NCBI RefSeq assembly: GCF_900107415.1
Contig: NZ_FNPX01000006.1
Span: 124,001-188,000, forward strand
Source of the DNA: Jannaschia faecimaris
GTDB taxonomy: Bacteria > Pseudomonadota > Alphaproteobacteria > Rhodobacterales > Rhodobacteraceae
Length of the DNA stretch: 64,000 nt
Reading direction: 5' to 3'
The translations under genes were made by a program, and so were the position numbers. Under the pieces are notes generated by a model, which did no database searches, was not told where the DNA came from, and saw only the letters and a program-made list of their open reading frames with translations. Positions 17,073 to 27,224 of this stretch are shown piece after piece (position 1 is the first letter of the stretch; every line of letters begins with the position of its first letter).

Positions 17073-17734
17073 ATGTCACTACATCTTATGAGTCATGCAC
17101 TCTGCCTCTATGTACAAAGAGTAGCGATCTCGCTGGCTGAGAAAGGCGTCCCGTTCAAGCGGACTTACATTGACCTTGCCAACAAGCCTGAATGGTTTCT
17201 CTCCATTTCGCCGCTTGGAAAGACACCCATCTTGGTCGTCGGTGATCAGCCGATCTTTGAACCCGTGGCGATTTTAGAATATCTAGAAGAGACACAGGAC
17301 ATTCCATTGCACCCTGCTGATCCTATTGCCCGCGCACAACATCGCGGTTGGGTTGAATTCAGCTCATCGATCTTGAACGATATTGCGAAATTCTATGCGA
17401 CACGGGAACCTAAGATATTTGATGATGCGATCAGTTCCTTAGGGCAGAAGTTCGCTCGAATAGAAGAAAGGTTAGGAGGTGGCCACTATTTCGAAGATGA
17501 TAGGTTTACTATGATCGATGCTGCATTTGGCCCCATTTTCGGTACTTCGATACCTTCGACAAGGTGAGGGGCTTCGGTATTTTGAATGATAAACCCAAAG
17601 TCAAATCGTGGCGCATGGCCCTAGCGATTCGTCCGTCTGTGAAGTTCGCTGTTGGGCCTGATTATCCAGAATTGCTTTGGTCGTTCCTACTCAATAGAAA
17701 TTCCCACCTGACTTCGATCATGCAGGGCAGGTAG
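17073..17734 (+). pseudogene. Glutathione S-transferase, frameshifted near its 3' end
   Basis: The first 156 codons encode a normal GST: a thioredoxin-like N-terminal domain with SHALCLYVQRVAISLAEKG and SPLGKTPILVVGDQPIFEPVAI, then the start of the helical domain ending MIDAAFGPIF. After about 17540 the frame runs into a stop at 17567. The next frame continues the family sequence, YFDTFDKVRGFGILNDKPKV and onward, to a stop at 17732-17734. Inserting one base near 17540 (TTC CGG TAC) restores about 220 residues, the usual length. Either the gene is a recent pseudogene or the base is a sequencing error. The truncated 164-residue protein would lack part of the C-terminal helical domain. Confidence 0.85.
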
Positions 17735-18121
17735 GGTTTTTCCCATAAACCGGACGTGTAGTGAACCGCCCGCTTCAATTGATCTTTGCGATCATAGGGG
17801 TTTGCACGCGTATCTTGTCATGCCGTCCGTAAATACTTCAGTACTTTCCAAGCTGAACTTCGGCCAAAGTTGGCATTGGCCATTTTCTTCGGTCTTTCCC
17901 TAGGTCTAGCGAAGCAAACCGAGGCTACTTGTCACTGTAATCCTTCGCCGCCAATGATGCTGCTTCAGTGCGTCTTCACTTACAAGTCTCGCTGCCAAAT
18001 ACCGCCTGATATCATTTTCTAAAACACATCGGACTCGGCCTGTTGCAGCGGAGTGTCATAGGTTCATATTAATGCCAGCCCGCTGCAATATCTCCATTAG
18101 ACCAAAGCTTTTATATGGCTA
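17735..18121. other. AT-rich intergenic stretch without a recognisable gene
   Basis: No reading frame of family quality is seen on either strand in these 387 bases. A short minus-strand frame near 17930-18040 reads like weak coding sequence (ENDIRRYLAARLVSED) but lacks a start and matches nothing I know. The stretch lies between the broken gst and a lipoprotein gene, and it looks like decaying accessory DNA. Confidence 0.5.
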
Positions 18122-18469
18122 TTAACCCTCAAACGTATATGGCTGAGACTCGCTTCCATCGCGCCGCTTGAAGATTACCGTTTCCCCATCAAGGTCTGGA
18201 ACGCTACAATATTCCTGGCCTGCCAAGAATTCCGGCTCTGAATAATTACTGCAGATCTCTCGACTGTCGGCTATGTAAGTTCCAACAATTTCCTCACCGC
18301 GGATAGTTCCACCGACGGTTCCATCTGAGTTAAAAAGAAAAACTGTTTGGTTGTCCGCAACCAACAGTTTTCCAATGAATGGATCAACCGCCGTTGAGCT
18401 TGGGGTGGTCGGCGTGCATGCACTTAAAGAGACGATTGACGCGGTTACTAGCAGTGGTATCGATTTCAT
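18122..18469 (-). CDS. Small lipoprotein of unknown function
   Basis: Protein of 115 residues with a lipoprotein signal: MKSIPLLVTASIVSLSAC, with lipobox LSAC and Cys at residue 18, then a Thr/Ser/Pro-rich linker. The mature part appears beta-rich (LLVADNQTVFLFNSDGTVGG) and contains two further Cys (REICSN, EYCSVP). I do not recognise the family. It is in the AT-richer accessory patch with no obvious operon partner, and probably sits in the periplasm or outer membrane. Confidence 0.6.
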   Translation of the reverse strand: MKSIPLLVTASIVSLSACTPTTPSSTAVDPFIGKLLVADNQTVFLFNSDGTVGGTIRGEEIVGTYIADSREICSNYSEPEFLAGQEYCSVPDLDGETVIFKRRDGSESQPYTFEG

Positions 18470-18584
18470 CGACTTCCCCTACATTTTCCTATAAATAGCA
18501 ACAGGACGTGTAGCTTAGACCAAAATGTAATTCGATCAAAATCAAACTGCGTAGCGTGGCAATCGCCGGAAGATCAATCCGCGC

Positions 18585-19172
18585 CTATCGGATCAGGCGG
18601 AGAGTGTCGTTCTCGATCTCGATTTTTCCGAAGCCGTTCAGATACGACATCCCCAAAAGGCTGATGCCCAGATCGCCGTTGCCCACGATGGCGCGAACGT
18701 CGGTGTCCACCATGTCGCCGACCTTCACCTCGTCGAGGAAGACCTGCGCCGTACGGATGACGCCGTTCGCCGTCTGTGCGCGACCCATGTATGCAAGGTC
18801 GCGCAGGTCCAGACCCACGCTGCGCGCATCGTCTGCCGACAGCACGATGTCTGATGCGCCGGTGTCGACGACGAAATCCACCAATTCTCCGTTGATGCGA
18901 AGAGTCATGTAATAATGTCCGTCGAACCGGCGGGGGATTTCGATCACGGTGCCGCCATCGCCGGAGACATAGGTTTGCGACGGTACAAGCGTTTGCTGGA
19001 TGTTATCCCAGTTTCCAAAGGCCAGGGCCGCGGCAAGGAAGATGAAGAACCAAATCGCGGCCTGTTGCGCGACTTGGCCCATGCGATGGCGATTGGCGAC
19101 GAAATACGAAACCCCGATCACGAGGCCGAACAGCGTTAGATATATCAGGGTGGCGGTGGTATCTCCGGTCAT
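18585..19172 (-). CDS. Membrane-anchored retropepsin-like aspartic protease
   Basis: Protein of 195 residues with two N-terminal membrane segments (about 7-24 and 33-50), then a clan AA aspartic-protease domain of the TIGR02281 type. The catalytic motif is FVVDTGASDIVLS, with Asp in DTGA near residue 100, and the domain continues to GISLLGMSYLNGFGKIEIEN. Such proteins act as homodimers, presumably on the periplasmic side. Substrates are unknown. It lies 28 bases downstream of marC on the same strand and may be cotranscribed with it. Confidence 0.88.
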   Translation of the reverse strand: MTGDTTATLIYLTLFGLVIGVSYFVANRHRMGQVAQQAAIWFFIFLAAALAFGNWDNIQQTLVPSQTYVSGDGGTVIEIPRRFDGHYYMTLRINGELVDFVVDTGASDIVLSADDARSVGLDLRDLAYMGRAQTANGVIRTAQVFLDEVKVGDMVDTDVRAIVGNGDLGISLLGMSYLNGFGKIEIENDTLRLIR

Positions 19173-19200
19173 GCCCTCAATCTAGGGAGCGTGGCGGCAG

Positions 19201-19809
19201 TTACCAGACCGGAAGATCGCGAAGTCCGTCCAGAACGAACTGAACCGAAAGCGCCGCCAGCAACATGCCCAACAGGCGCGTGGCCACGTTGATGCCCGTG
19301 TGTCCCAGCAGCCGCTCCATCGGACTAGCCAATTGGAAGAACGCGAACACGACCGTGATCACCGCCAGCATCACGCCGATTGCTTGCGCCGAGCCGATGG
19401 CGCTGGCGTCGTCGGTGAGCAGGATCATCGTCGCAATTGCCCCCGGACCCGCGATCAGCGGAAGGGCTAGGGGGAATACCGAAGGGTCCGCGGTATGCTC
19501 TTCCGCGCGACCTTCGCGTTTGGGCTGGCGCTTCTCGAACAACATCTCCAGCGCCGTCAGGAACAGGAGCAATCCGCCCGCGATCCGGAACGCGGGCATC
19601 GAGATGCCAAGAAATGTCAGGACCGATTCCCCAAGCATCGCGAAAACCACCAGAATCCCGGTCGCGATCAGGCAGGCTCGTATCGCAATCGCCCGCCGCG
19701 CCTTGGCCGTCATGCCGGCGGTCATGGCGATGAAGATCGGGGCCAGCCCGATCGGGTCAATCACCACGAAGAGGGCGGTGAAGGCAGTAATTGCTTCGGT
19801 CGTCGTCAT
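19201..19809 (-). CDS. MarC family integral membrane protein
   Basis: Protein of 202 residues with six hydrophobic segments and the MarC/UPF0056 pattern: FTALFVVIDPIGLAPIFIAMTAG at the start, LPLIAGPGAIATMILLTDD in the middle, and GINVATRLLGMLLAALSVQFVLDG at the end. Family function is unresolved; the name derives from a once-supposed link to multiple antibiotic resistance. It is followed closely by the retropepsin-like gene. Confidence 0.9.
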   Translation of the reverse strand: MTTTEAITAFTALFVVIDPIGLAPIFIAMTAGMTAKARRAIAIRACLIATGILVVFAMLGESVLTFLGISMPAFRIAGGLLLFLTALEMLFEKRQPKREGRAEEHTADPSVFPLALPLIAGPGAIATMILLTDDASAIGSAQAIGVMLAVITVVFAFFQLASPMERLLGHTGINVATRLLGMLLAALSVQFVLDGLRDLPVW

Positions 19810-19861
19810 TCTGGACTACTCCCCTTCGTAATAAGCCGGTCAAACACGGGCCATATGCATG

Positions 19862-21715
19862 TCACACAGTCTTTTCGGCCTTCTCAAGGGTTTCCAGCGC
19901 AGCCATCCACAGCGACTCCGCGCGGTCGGCGGCCTGCATGACTTCGGCGTACTTCTTGTTCCAGGTCTCCAGCTCGCCCTGCCGGCCGTCATCATAAAGC
20001 GCCGGATCCGCCAGCTTTTTGGCCAGTTTATTGCGCATATCGTCGATTTTCTGAACCCGCGCCTCGGCTTTACGCGCCTCCGAGCGCAGCTCCAGGACCT
20101 TGTCCCGGCTCACGGGCTTCTTGTCCTTTTCCTTCTGTGGCTTGGCAGGCTTTTCCTCACCGGCCAGCAACAGTTTGCGATAGCTTTCAAGGTCGCCGTC
20201 ATACGGCCCCACGGTGCCGCCCTTCACCAGCCAGAGCCGGTCCGCGACCAGGCTCAGCAGGTGCATGTCATGGCTCACCAGAACGACCGCGCCGGTATAG
20301 GCGGTCAGCGCTTCCACCAGCGCCTCGCGGCTTTCGATGTCGAGGTGGTTCGTCGGCTCGTCCAGGATCAGCATGTGCGGCGCATCAAGGGTCGCCAGCA
20401 GCAACGACAACCGCGCTTTCTGACCACCCGAAAGCCTGGCCACCACCGTGTCGGCCTGATCCACGCCCAGCCCGAACCCGGCCAGCCGGGCGCGCAATTT
20501 GGGTGGGGCCTCGTCGGGGCGTTCGCGCTTCAGGTGCTCCAAGGGCGTCTCGTCGATGAAAAGCTCGTCCACCTGATGCTGGGCGAAGTAGCCTATCCTC
20601 AACTTCTTCGAGGCGATCCGCTTGCCGTCAATCGTGACAAGTCTGTCTGACAAGAGTTTGGAAAGCGTGGATTTGCCTTCCCCGTTGCGCCCCAGAAGGG
20701 CAATGCGGTCGTCTTGGTCAATCCGAACATTCAATCGTTGTAGCACCGCAGTGCCGTCATAGCCGGTCGATGCCGCATCCAGACGCAGGATCGGCGGCGA
20801 CATTTCTTCTGGCTGGGGGAAGGTAAAGACCGTGCGCGCGGCGTCTTCGGGCGCACGGATTGTCTCCATCTTTTCCAGCATCTTCACCCGGCTCTGGGCC
20901 TGCTTGGCTTTGGAGGCCTTTGCCTTGAACCGATCGACGAAGCTTTGCAGGTGTGCCCGGCGCACCTGTTGCTTGGCGGCCTCGGCGGCCAGTCCCGCTC
21001 GCTTTTCGGCGCGGGCACGGACGAATTGGTCATACGTTCCAGTGTAATACGTTAGCCCCTTGTCCTCTAGGTGGAGGATTCCGCCGACGGCGCGGTTCAG
21101 CAATCCGCGGTCGTGGCTTATTATGATGACCGTGTGCGGATACTTGGCCAGATAGCTCTCCAGCCAAAGCGCGCCCTCCAGATCAAGGTAGTTCGTCGGC
21201 TCGTCCAGCAGCAGCAGGTCGGGCTGGGCGAACAGAACCCCGGCAAGTGCGACACGCATCCGCCAGCCGCCTGAATAATCAGAGCAGGGCCGCTGTTGCT
21301 CGTGAACTTCGAAGCCCAAACCCCTGAGAATACTGGAGGCGCGGGCCTCGCCCGACCATGCGTCAATATCCTGAAGCCGGGCTTGCACCTCGGCGATGCG
21401 GGTCGGGTCGGTCGCCGTCTCCGCCTCGGACATCAGGGAAGCGCGCTCCTCGTCGGCATCCAGAACCGTCTGCAACACGGTCACCTCGGACGACGGCACC
21501 TCCTGCGCGACGCCGCCGATGCGGGCCCGGCTGGGCAGAGAGATGTCGCCCGCATCCAGCGCAAGCTGGCTGCGGATCAGGCGAAAGAGCGTCGTTTTGC
21601 CGGTGCCATTACGCCCGACGAGGCCAACCTTGTGGCCTTCGGGAATGGCGGCGCTTGCCCCTTCGAAAAGGGAGCGGCCGGCGACGGAATAATTAAGGTC
21701 GGTGATCTGAAGCAT
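19862..21715 (-). CDS. ABC-F family ATPase
   Basis: Soluble protein of 617 residues with two tandem ABC domains and no membrane segments. The first has Walker [10 protein letters not shown] (about residue 35), signature [12 protein letters not shown] and Walker [16 protein letters not shown]. The second has [20 protein letters not shown] and [14 protein letters not shown]. The linker between them and the Lys/Glu-rich coiled-coil C-terminal tail fit the YheS/Uup-like group. ABC-F proteins act on the ribosome as translation factors. A second ABC-F gene lies at 54.3 kb. It diverges from ndk. Confidence 0.93.
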   Translation of the reverse strand: MLQITDLNYSVAGRSLFEGASAAIPEGHKVGLVGRNGTGKTTLFRLIRSQLALDAGDISLPSRARIGGVAQEVPSSEVTVLQTVLDADEERASLMSEAETATDPTRIAEVQARLQDIDAWSGEARASSILRGLGFEVHEQQRPCSDYSGGWRMRVALAGVLFAQPDLLLLDEPTNYLDLEGALWLESYLAKYPHTVIIISHDRGLLNRAVGGILHLEDKGLTYYTGTYDQFVRARAEKRAGLAAEAAKQQVRRAHLQSFVDRFKAKASKAKQAQSRVKMLEKMETIRAPEDAARTVFTFPQPEEMSPPILRLDAASTGYDGTAVLQRLNVRIDQDDRIALLGRNGEGKSTLSKLLSDRLVTIDGKRIASKKLRIGYFAQHQVDELFIDETPLEHLKRERPDEAPPKLRARLAGFGLGVDQADTVVARLSGGQKARLSLLLATLDAPHMLILDEPTNHLDIESREALVEALTAYTGAVVLVSHDMHLLSLVADRLWLVKGGTVGPYDGDLESYRKLLLAGEEKPAKPQKEKDKKPVSRDKVLELRSEARKAEARVQKIDDMRNKLAKKLADPALYDDGRQGELETWNKKYAEVMQAADRAESLWMAALETLEKAEKTV

Positions 21716-21817
21716 AGTCGTGCCATGACGCCCGCCGGGCGCGCCGTCAACACCCTGTTCCCTTTGTCCCGTGCCCCTGCTAGAGGCGCGGCAAATTCAC
21801 ACTCAGAGGAGACCGAC

Positions 21818-22240
21818 ATGGCCCTGGAACGCACATTCTCGATCATCAAGCCCGACGCCACCAAGCGTAACCTGACCGGCAAGATCGCCGCCAAGTTCGA
21901 AGAGGCCGGCCTGCGGATCATCGCGTCCAAGCGCATCCAGCTGTCCCTGGCGCAGGCCGAAGCCTTCTACGGCGTCCACAAGGATCGTCCGTTCTTCGGC
22001 GAGCTGACCGAGTTCATGATCTCCGAGCCGATCGTCGTGCAGGTCCTTGAAGGTGAGAACGCCATCGCCAAGAACCGCGAAGTCATGGGCGCAACGAATC
22101 CCGCCGACGCCGCCCCCGGCACGATCCGCAAGGAATTCGCTCTGTCCATCGGCGAAAACTCGGTCCACGGGTCCGACGCCCCCGAGACCGCCGCAGAAGA
22201 GATCGCGTTCTTCTTTTCGGGTCTTGAACTGGTCGGATGA
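21818..22240 (+). CDS. ndk: Nucleoside diphosphate kinase
   Basis: Balances NTP and dNTP pools by phosphate transfer through a phospho-His intermediate. The 140 residues include [15 protein letters not shown] at the N-terminus. The family active-site region reads [16 protein letters not shown], with the catalytic His in VHGSD near residue 117. The ATG at 21818 follows AGAGGAGACC. The gene is monocistronic, with a strong hairpin after the stop. Confidence 0.97.
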   Translation: MALERTFSIIKPDATKRNLTGKIAAKFEEAGLRIIASKRIQLSLAQAEAFYGVHKDRPFFGELTEFMISEPIVVQVLEGENAIAKNREVMGATNPADAAPGTIRKEFALSIGENSVHGSDAPETAAEEIAFFFSGLELVG

Positions 22241-22261
22241 TCCGTTCGCGATAACCATGAC

Positions 22262-22285
22262 AAAGGCACCCCTCGGGGTGCCTTT
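22262..22285 (+). terminator. Terminator after ndk
   Basis: Inverted repeat AAAGGCACC/GGTGCCTTT with a short GC-rich apex, 21 bases past the ndk stop and ending in TTTCTTAG. The symmetric A/T ends mean it could also work on the minus strand. Confidence 0.8.
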
Positions 22286-22349
22286 CTTAGTTCCGGGCAA
22301 AAGCGCTCCGGCGATTGCCTTGGGGTACGCGCGGGCGTAGCGGGGCGGA

Positions 22350-23714
22350 ATGTCGGATCCGCTTTCACACCACCTCAAACGTACAATGATCTTGGGCCTG
22401 CCACTGGTCGGCAGCCAGGTCGGCCAGATCCTGATCGGGTTGACCGACACGCTGATGCTGGGGCGGTACTCGGTCGAAGCGCTTGCTGCCGTAACGATCA
22501 GTCATTCGGCGTTCTTTACCCTGTTCGTGCTTGGCTCCGGTTTTGCGGTAGCTTGCATGCCGATGGCCGCGGGCGCTCTGGGGCAGGGGGACGAAACGCA
22601 GGTGCGCCGCATAGCGCGCATGGGGCTCTGGCTGTCGTTCCTGACCGGGATGGCGATGCTGCCGCTCTTCTTCTGGTCGGAAAGTATTCTGCTGGTGCTG
22701 GGGCAGACCCCCGAAGTCGCGGCGGGCGGACAGGACTATTTGCGCATCGCGGGCTGGGGCATGGTGCCCGCCTTGCTGCTGGCGACGTTCCGCAGCCACT
22801 TGTCGGCGTTGGAACGCACACGCATCGTGTTCTGGGCGACGATGCTGGCGGCGGCGCTGAACGTCGTGGTGAACTGGCTGCTGATCTTCGGCAACCTAGG
22901 TTTCCCCGAGATGGGGCTGCGCGGTGCCGCGGTGGCGTCGCTGGGGGTTCAGGTTCTGTCGGCGGGTGTTCTGGCCGTCTATGCGGCGCGCGGCCCCGAC
23001 ATGGCGGGGTTCGAGCTGTTCAAGAACCTGCACCGTCCCGACTGGCCGATCTTCGGCGACATCTTTCGTATGGGGCTGCCGATCGGGCTGACCCATGTGT
23101 CGGAGTCGGGACTGTTCGCCGCGTCGGCCTTCATGATGGGCTGGCTCGGCACGGTCGCGCTGGGTGCCCATGGTATCGCAATCGGCGTCGCGGCCCTGAC
23201 GTTCATGATCCACATGGGACTGAGCCAGGCGGCGACGGTGCGCGTGGGGCGCGCCTGGGGGCAGGGGGATGCCCTGGGGTTGCGCCGCGCGGCACTTGCG
23301 GCGGCGATCCTGTCGGCTGTCGCGGTGGCAGGGTCTCTGGTGCTGTACTTGGGCTTCGGCGAGTGGATCGTGGGCCTGTTCCTGGACCGCACGGACCCTG
23401 ATGCGCCCGCGATCCTGCTGCTGGGCACGACTTTGATGGCTCTGGCTGCGCTGTTCCAACTGGTCGACGCGGGGCAGGTGATGGCGCTGGGGTTTCTGCG
23501 TGGGGTGCACGACACGCGGGTGCCGATGATCTATGCCATCGTCGCCTATTGGCTGGTCGGCATCCCGGTCAGCTATCTGCTGGGGTTCGTCCTGGACCTC
23601 GGCCCGGAGGGTATCTGGCTGGGTTTGGTTGCGGGCCTGCTCGCGGCGATGGCAGCGCTGATGACCCGGTTCGTCCGGATCACCAAGCCCGTGCTTTCTA
23701 CATTGAAAAGCTGA
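22350..23714 (+). CDS. MATE family efflux transporter
   Basis: Protein of 454 residues with about twelve membrane segments and the MATE two-fold pattern: LGLPLVGSQVGQILIGLTDTLMLGRY in the first half and FRMGLPIGLTHVSESGLFAASAFMMGWLG in the second. It exports drugs or metabolites in exchange for Na+ or H+, and belongs to the NorM-like branch. Substrate is unknown. The last 17 bases overlap the 3' end of the convergent erpA. Confidence 0.92.
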   Translation: MSDPLSHHLKRTMILGLPLVGSQVGQILIGLTDTLMLGRYSVEALAAVTISHSAFFTLFVLGSGFAVACMPMAAGALGQGDETQVRRIARMGLWLSFLTGMAMLPLFFWSESILLVLGQTPEVAAGGQDYLRIAGWGMVPALLLATFRSHLSALERTRIVFWATMLAAALNVVVNWLLIFGNLGFPEMGLRGAAVASLGVQVLSAGVLAVYAARGPDMAGFELFKNLHRPDWPIFGDIFRMGLPIGLTHVSESGLFAASAFMMGWLGTVALGAHGIAIGVAALTFMIHMGLSQAATVRVGRAWGQGDALGLRRAALAAAILSAVAVAGSLVLYLGFGEWIVGLFLDRTDPDAPAILLLGTTLMALAALFQLVDAGQVMALGFLRGVHDTRVPMIYAIVAYWLVGIPVSYLLGFVLDLGPEGIWLGLVAGLLAAMAALMTRFVRITKPVLSTLKS

Positions 23715-24057
23715 CGCCGCAGCCGCAGCTGCTGGATGCGTTGGGGTTCTCGATGGTGAAGCGCGCGCCTATCAATTCCTCGGTGAAATCGATGGTGGCA
23801 CCGCCCAAGAACGGCAGAGAGACGTCGTCAATCACGACCTTCTCGCCGTCGCCTTCAAGCACGGTGTCGCCGTCGGCGACGTCGTCCAGCTCGATCTGGT
23901 ACTGAAATCCAGAGCATCCGCCGCCCTCGACGGCCACGCGCAGGGCTTTGCCCTGCTTGCTGGCACCGATTTCGGACAAGCGCTCAAAGGTACGGTGGGT
24001 CACGCGGGGGGGAAGGGCCAGGTCCATGATCGCCTCGGGGCTGTGCATTGGGTTCAT
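23698..24057 (-). CDS. erpA: Iron-sulfur cluster insertion protein ErpA-like
   Basis: A-type carrier of 119 residues that delivers Fe-S clusters to apoproteins. The three ligand cysteines are present: GGGCSGFQYQIEL (about residue 50) and SSSCGCGVSFSM at the C-terminus. The ATG at 24057 (MNPMHSPEAIMDL) is preferred; an in-frame ATG at 24111 would overlap the start of dgt. It is assigned to the ErpA group rather than IscA because it stands outside any suf or isc cluster. It diverges from dgt with 56 bases between starts. Confidence 0.9.
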   Translation of the reverse strand: MNPMHSPEAIMDLALPPRVTHRTFERLSEIGASKQGKALRVAVEGGGCSGFQYQIELDDVADGDTVLEGDGEKVVIDDVSLPFLGGATIDFTEELIGARFTIENPNASSSCGCGVSFSM

Positions 24058-24113
24058 GGCAGATATATGGGGGCCGACCGCGCTTTCCAACCGTGCAATT
24101 CGAGCGAGCATCC

Positions 24114-25250
24114 ATGTCCGTCCCCTACGCCAGCGATCCCGCCCGCACCCGGGGCCGATTGTACCCCGAGGAGGAGAGCCGGCATCGCTCCCCTTTCCAG
24201 CGTGACCGTGACCGGATCATCCATTCCAGCGCGTTCCGCCGCCTCAAGCACAAGACGCAGGTCTTCATCGAGCATGAGGGCGATTACTTCCGCACCCGCC
24301 TGACCCATTCGATCGAGGTGGCGCAGGTGGCGCGCACCCTTGCCAAGCACCTGGGCCTGAACATGGAGCTAACCGAAGGCGTGGCACTGGCGCACGACCT
24401 GGGCCATACGCCGTTCGGCCACACCGGGGAGGAGGCGCTGGACCGGTTGATGGCCCCCTATGGCGGGTTCGACCACAACGCGCAGGCCCTGCGGATCGTC
24501 ACCCGGTTGGAGCGGCATTACGCGGAATTCGACGGGCTGAACCTTACCTGGGAAACGCTGGAGGGCATCGCCAAGCACAACGGCCCGGTCCATCCCCCGG
24601 TGCCTTATGCGCTGGCGGAATATGACGCGCAGCACGATCTGGAACTGCACACACATGCAAGCGCGGAGGCCCAGGTCGCAGCCCTGTCCGACGATATCGC
24701 CTATAACAACCATGACCTGCACGACGGGTTGCGGGCGGAGCTGTTCTCGACGGACGAACTGGCCGAACTCCCTGTCCTGCGGGAGTGTTTTGCCGAGGTA
24801 GACGCGATCTACCCCGACCTGAACTACTACCGTCGTCGCCACGAGGCGTTGCGCCGGTTCTTTGGCGTGCTGGTCGAGGACGTGATCGACGTAACCGAAC
24901 GCAACCTGGCCGATCTGGCCCCGCAGAGCGTCGAGGACGTGCGCGCGGCAGGGCGGATGATGGTGCAGTTCTCGCCCGGTCTGTGGTCTGACCTGAAGAC
25001 GATCCGCGCCTTCCTGTTCGAGCGCATGTACCGCGCGCCAGCGGTGGTGGAAATGCGCAAGCAAGTGACGCAGGTCGTCGACGACCTGTTTCCCTTCTTC
25101 ATCGCGAACACCGATCAGTTGCCCAAACAATGGCGCAAGGACGTCGAGGAGGCCGCCGGCGAGACCGAGTTGGCGCGCATCGTGTCCGATTACATCGCGG
25201 GGATGACGGACCGTTTCGCGCTCCAGTGCCACGAGCGGTTGATCGGCTGA
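24114..25250 (+). CDS. dgt: dGTPase-like deoxyguanosine triphosphate triphosphohydrolase
   Basis: HD-domain hydrolase of 378 residues that splits dNTPs into deoxynucleoside and tripolyphosphate. Metal-binding motifs: RTRLTHSIEVAQ, ALAHDLGHTPFGHTGE (the HD pair) and DDIAYNNHDLHDG. The N-terminal RDRDRIIHSSAFRRLKHKTQVF is typical of the type-2 subfamily. The ATG at 24114 (MSVPYASDPARTRG) is chosen over an upstream ATG that would overlap erpA. argS follows after about 100 bases. Confidence 0.93.
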   Translation: MSVPYASDPARTRGRLYPEEESRHRSPFQRDRDRIIHSSAFRRLKHKTQVFIEHEGDYFRTRLTHSIEVAQVARTLAKHLGLNMELTEGVALAHDLGHTPFGHTGEEALDRLMAPYGGFDHNAQALRIVTRLERHYAEFDGLNLTWETLEGIAKHNGPVHPPVPYALAEYDAQHDLELHTHASAEAQVAALSDDIAYNNHDLHDGLRAELFSTDELAELPVLRECFAEVDAIYPDLNYYRRRHEALRRFFGVLVEDVIDVTERNLADLAPQSVEDVRAAGRMMVQFSPGLWSDLKTIRAFLFERMYRAPAVVEMRKQVTQVVDDLFPFFIANTDQLPKQWRKDVEEAAGETELARIVSDYIAGMTDRFALQCHERLIG

Positions 25251-25351
25251 CCGGCAAGGTGCACCCGGCGCAGATCGCGAAGCTTATTTGCGCAGGTTGA
25301 GGCGGCGCGCGGGCGGCGCTAATGGGGTGCAACTCCAAAGGACCGACCGCG

Positions 25352-27094
25352 ATGAACCTCTTTTCCGATATCCGTACCCTGACTGTCGATGCGCTCGCTG
25401 AACTGGCGCGCGAGGGCGTGATCCCCGAGGGATTGTCGACCGATGCCGTCGCGGTCGAGCCGCCGCGCGATGCGGCCCATGGCGATATGGCGACCAACGC
25501 CGCGATGGTTCTGGCCAAGCCTGCAAGGATGAAGCCTCGCGACATCGCCGAAGCGCTCGCCGCCAAGCTGGTCGCTGACCCGCGTGTGGCCGTGGCCGAT
25601 GTGGCGGGGCCGGGGTTTCTGAACATCCGCCTTGAGGGCGCGGTCTGGACTGGTGTGGTCCGGACCGTGCTGGAGGCGGGTACGGATTTCGGTCGGTCGA
25701 ACATGGGAGGCGGGGATAAGGTCAACGTAGAATATGTGTCGGCCAACCCGACGGGCCCGCTGCACGTGGGTCACACGCGCGGCGCGGTCTTCGGCGATGC
25801 ACTCGCCAGCCTGTTGGACTTCGCTGGCTACGGCGTGACACGCGAATACTACATCAACGACGGTGGCGCGCAGGTCGATGTGTTGGCCCGGTCGGTGTAC
25901 CTTCGCTACTTGGAAGCGCACGGCAAGGACGTGGAGTTCCCCGATGGAACCTACCCCGGTGACTACCTCAAGCCCGTGGGCGAGGCGCTTAAGGCCAAGG
26001 TGGGCGACGCTTATCTGGGCAAGGGCGAGGACGTCTGGCTGGAGGACGTTCGCAACTTTTCCACCGACGCCATGATGCTGCTGATCCGCGACGACCTTCG
26101 GATGCTGGGCGTCGAGATGGACGTCTTCTCGTCCGAAAAAGCGCTCTACGGAACCGGCAAGATCGAGAGCGCTATCGAATCCCTCAACGCCAAGGGTTTG
26201 ATCTACCGCGGCACACTGGAGCCGCCCAAGGGCAAGTTGCCGGAAGATTGGGAACCGCGGGAGCAGATGCTCTTCAAGTCGACCGAATACGGTGATGACG
26301 TCGATCGTCCGATCCAGAAATCCGATGGGGGCTGGACCTATTTCGCGCCCGACATCGCGTATCATTTCGACAAGGTAAACCGCGGCTTTGATATGCTGAT
26401 CGACGTGTTTGGGGCCGACCATGGCGGCTACGTCAAGCGCATGAAGGCGGCTGTCGCCGCGCTGTCGGACAAAAAGGTGCCGCTGGACATCAAGCTGACG
26501 CAGCTGGTCAAGCTGACGCGGGGCGGTGAGCAGCTCAAAATGTCCAAGCGGGCAGGGACGTTCGTTACCCTCGCCGACGTGGTCGAGATGGTCGGCCGCG
26601 ACGTGACCCGATTCGTCATGCTGACCCGCAAGAATGATGCACCGTTGGACTTCGACATCGACAAGGTGCTGGAGCAATCCAAGGACAATCCGGTCTTTTA
26701 CGTGCAATATGCACACGCTCGCGTGGCATCTGTTGTGCGCAAGGCTGTGGATCATGGCATCATTGTGTCCGACGCCGCGCTGGCGTCTGCGGACCTGTCA
26801 CATCTGAGCCACGCCTCCGAACAGGCGCTGGCGGCCAAGGTCGCCGAGTGGCCGCGCCTTGTCGAGATTGCGGCGCGCACCCACGAGCCGCACCGTGTGG
26901 CCTTCTATCTATATGATCTGGCGTCTGCACTGCATGCGCATTGGAACCGCGGCAACGATGATTCGACCTTGCGATTCATCCAGGATGACGTGGTTGCCAG
27001 TGCCGCCAAGATCGCTCTCGCCCGCTCCGTCGCGATTGTAATCGCGTCCGGCTTGGGTATCTTGGGAGTTGAACCCGCCCAAGAGATGCGCTGA
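25352..27094 (+). CDS. argS: Arginyl-tRNA synthetase
   Basis: Class I aminoacyl-tRNA synthetase of 580 residues. The N-terminal tRNA-recognition domain (about 1-110) is followed by the HIGH-equivalent HVGH in [15 protein letters not shown] (about residue 135). The KMSKR loop begins at residue 396, and the C-terminal DALR anticodon-binding domain contains [21 protein letters not shown]. The ATG at 25352 gives [10 protein letters not shown]. It sits in the conserved dgt-argS-SPOR-nagZ-scpA-scpB order. Confidence 0.97.
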   Translation: MNLFSDIRTLTVDALAELAREGVIPEGLSTDAVAVEPPRDAAHGDMATNAAMVLAKPARMKPRDIAEALAAKLVADPRVAVADVAGPGFLNIRLEGAVWTGVVRTVLEAGTDFGRSNMGGGDKVNVEYVSANPTGPLHVGHTRGAVFGDALASLLDFAGYGVTREYYINDGGAQVDVLARSVYLRYLEAHGKDVEFPDGTYPGDYLKPVGEALKAKVGDAYLGKGEDVWLEDVRNFSTDAMMLLIRDDLRMLGVEMDVFSSEKALYGTGKIESAIESLNAKGLIYRGTLEPPKGKLPEDWEPREQMLFKSTEYGDDVDRPIQKSDGGWTYFAPDIAYHFDKVNRGFDMLIDVFGADHGGYVKRMKAAVAALSDKKVPLDIKLTQLVKLTRGGEQLKMSKRAGTFVTLADVVEMVGRDVTRFVMLTRKNDAPLDFDIDKVLEQSKDNPVFYVQYAHARVASVVRKAVDHGIIVSDAALASADLSHLSHASEQALAAKVAEWPRLVEIAARTHEPHRVAFYLYDLASALHAHWNRGNDDSTLRFIQDDVVASAAKIALARSVAIVIASGLGILGVEPAQEMR

Positions 27095-27224
27095 GAGTCG
27101 TTAACGACCGACAGAGCGCCAGCGGGTCAGAGCAGAGGCGGGCAGCGGGGCCAACCCCGCGCCCATGAGTGGCAGTTACATAACCCGCAGGGCGACGCCG
27201 TCCTGCGTGGTGGAGGGCGGGCAT

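Noticed and set aside
17930-18040. Short minus-strand frame reading ENDIRRYLAARLVSED
   Set aside because: It has no start codon, no family match and lies in AT-rich intergenic DNA; too weak to list as a gene.
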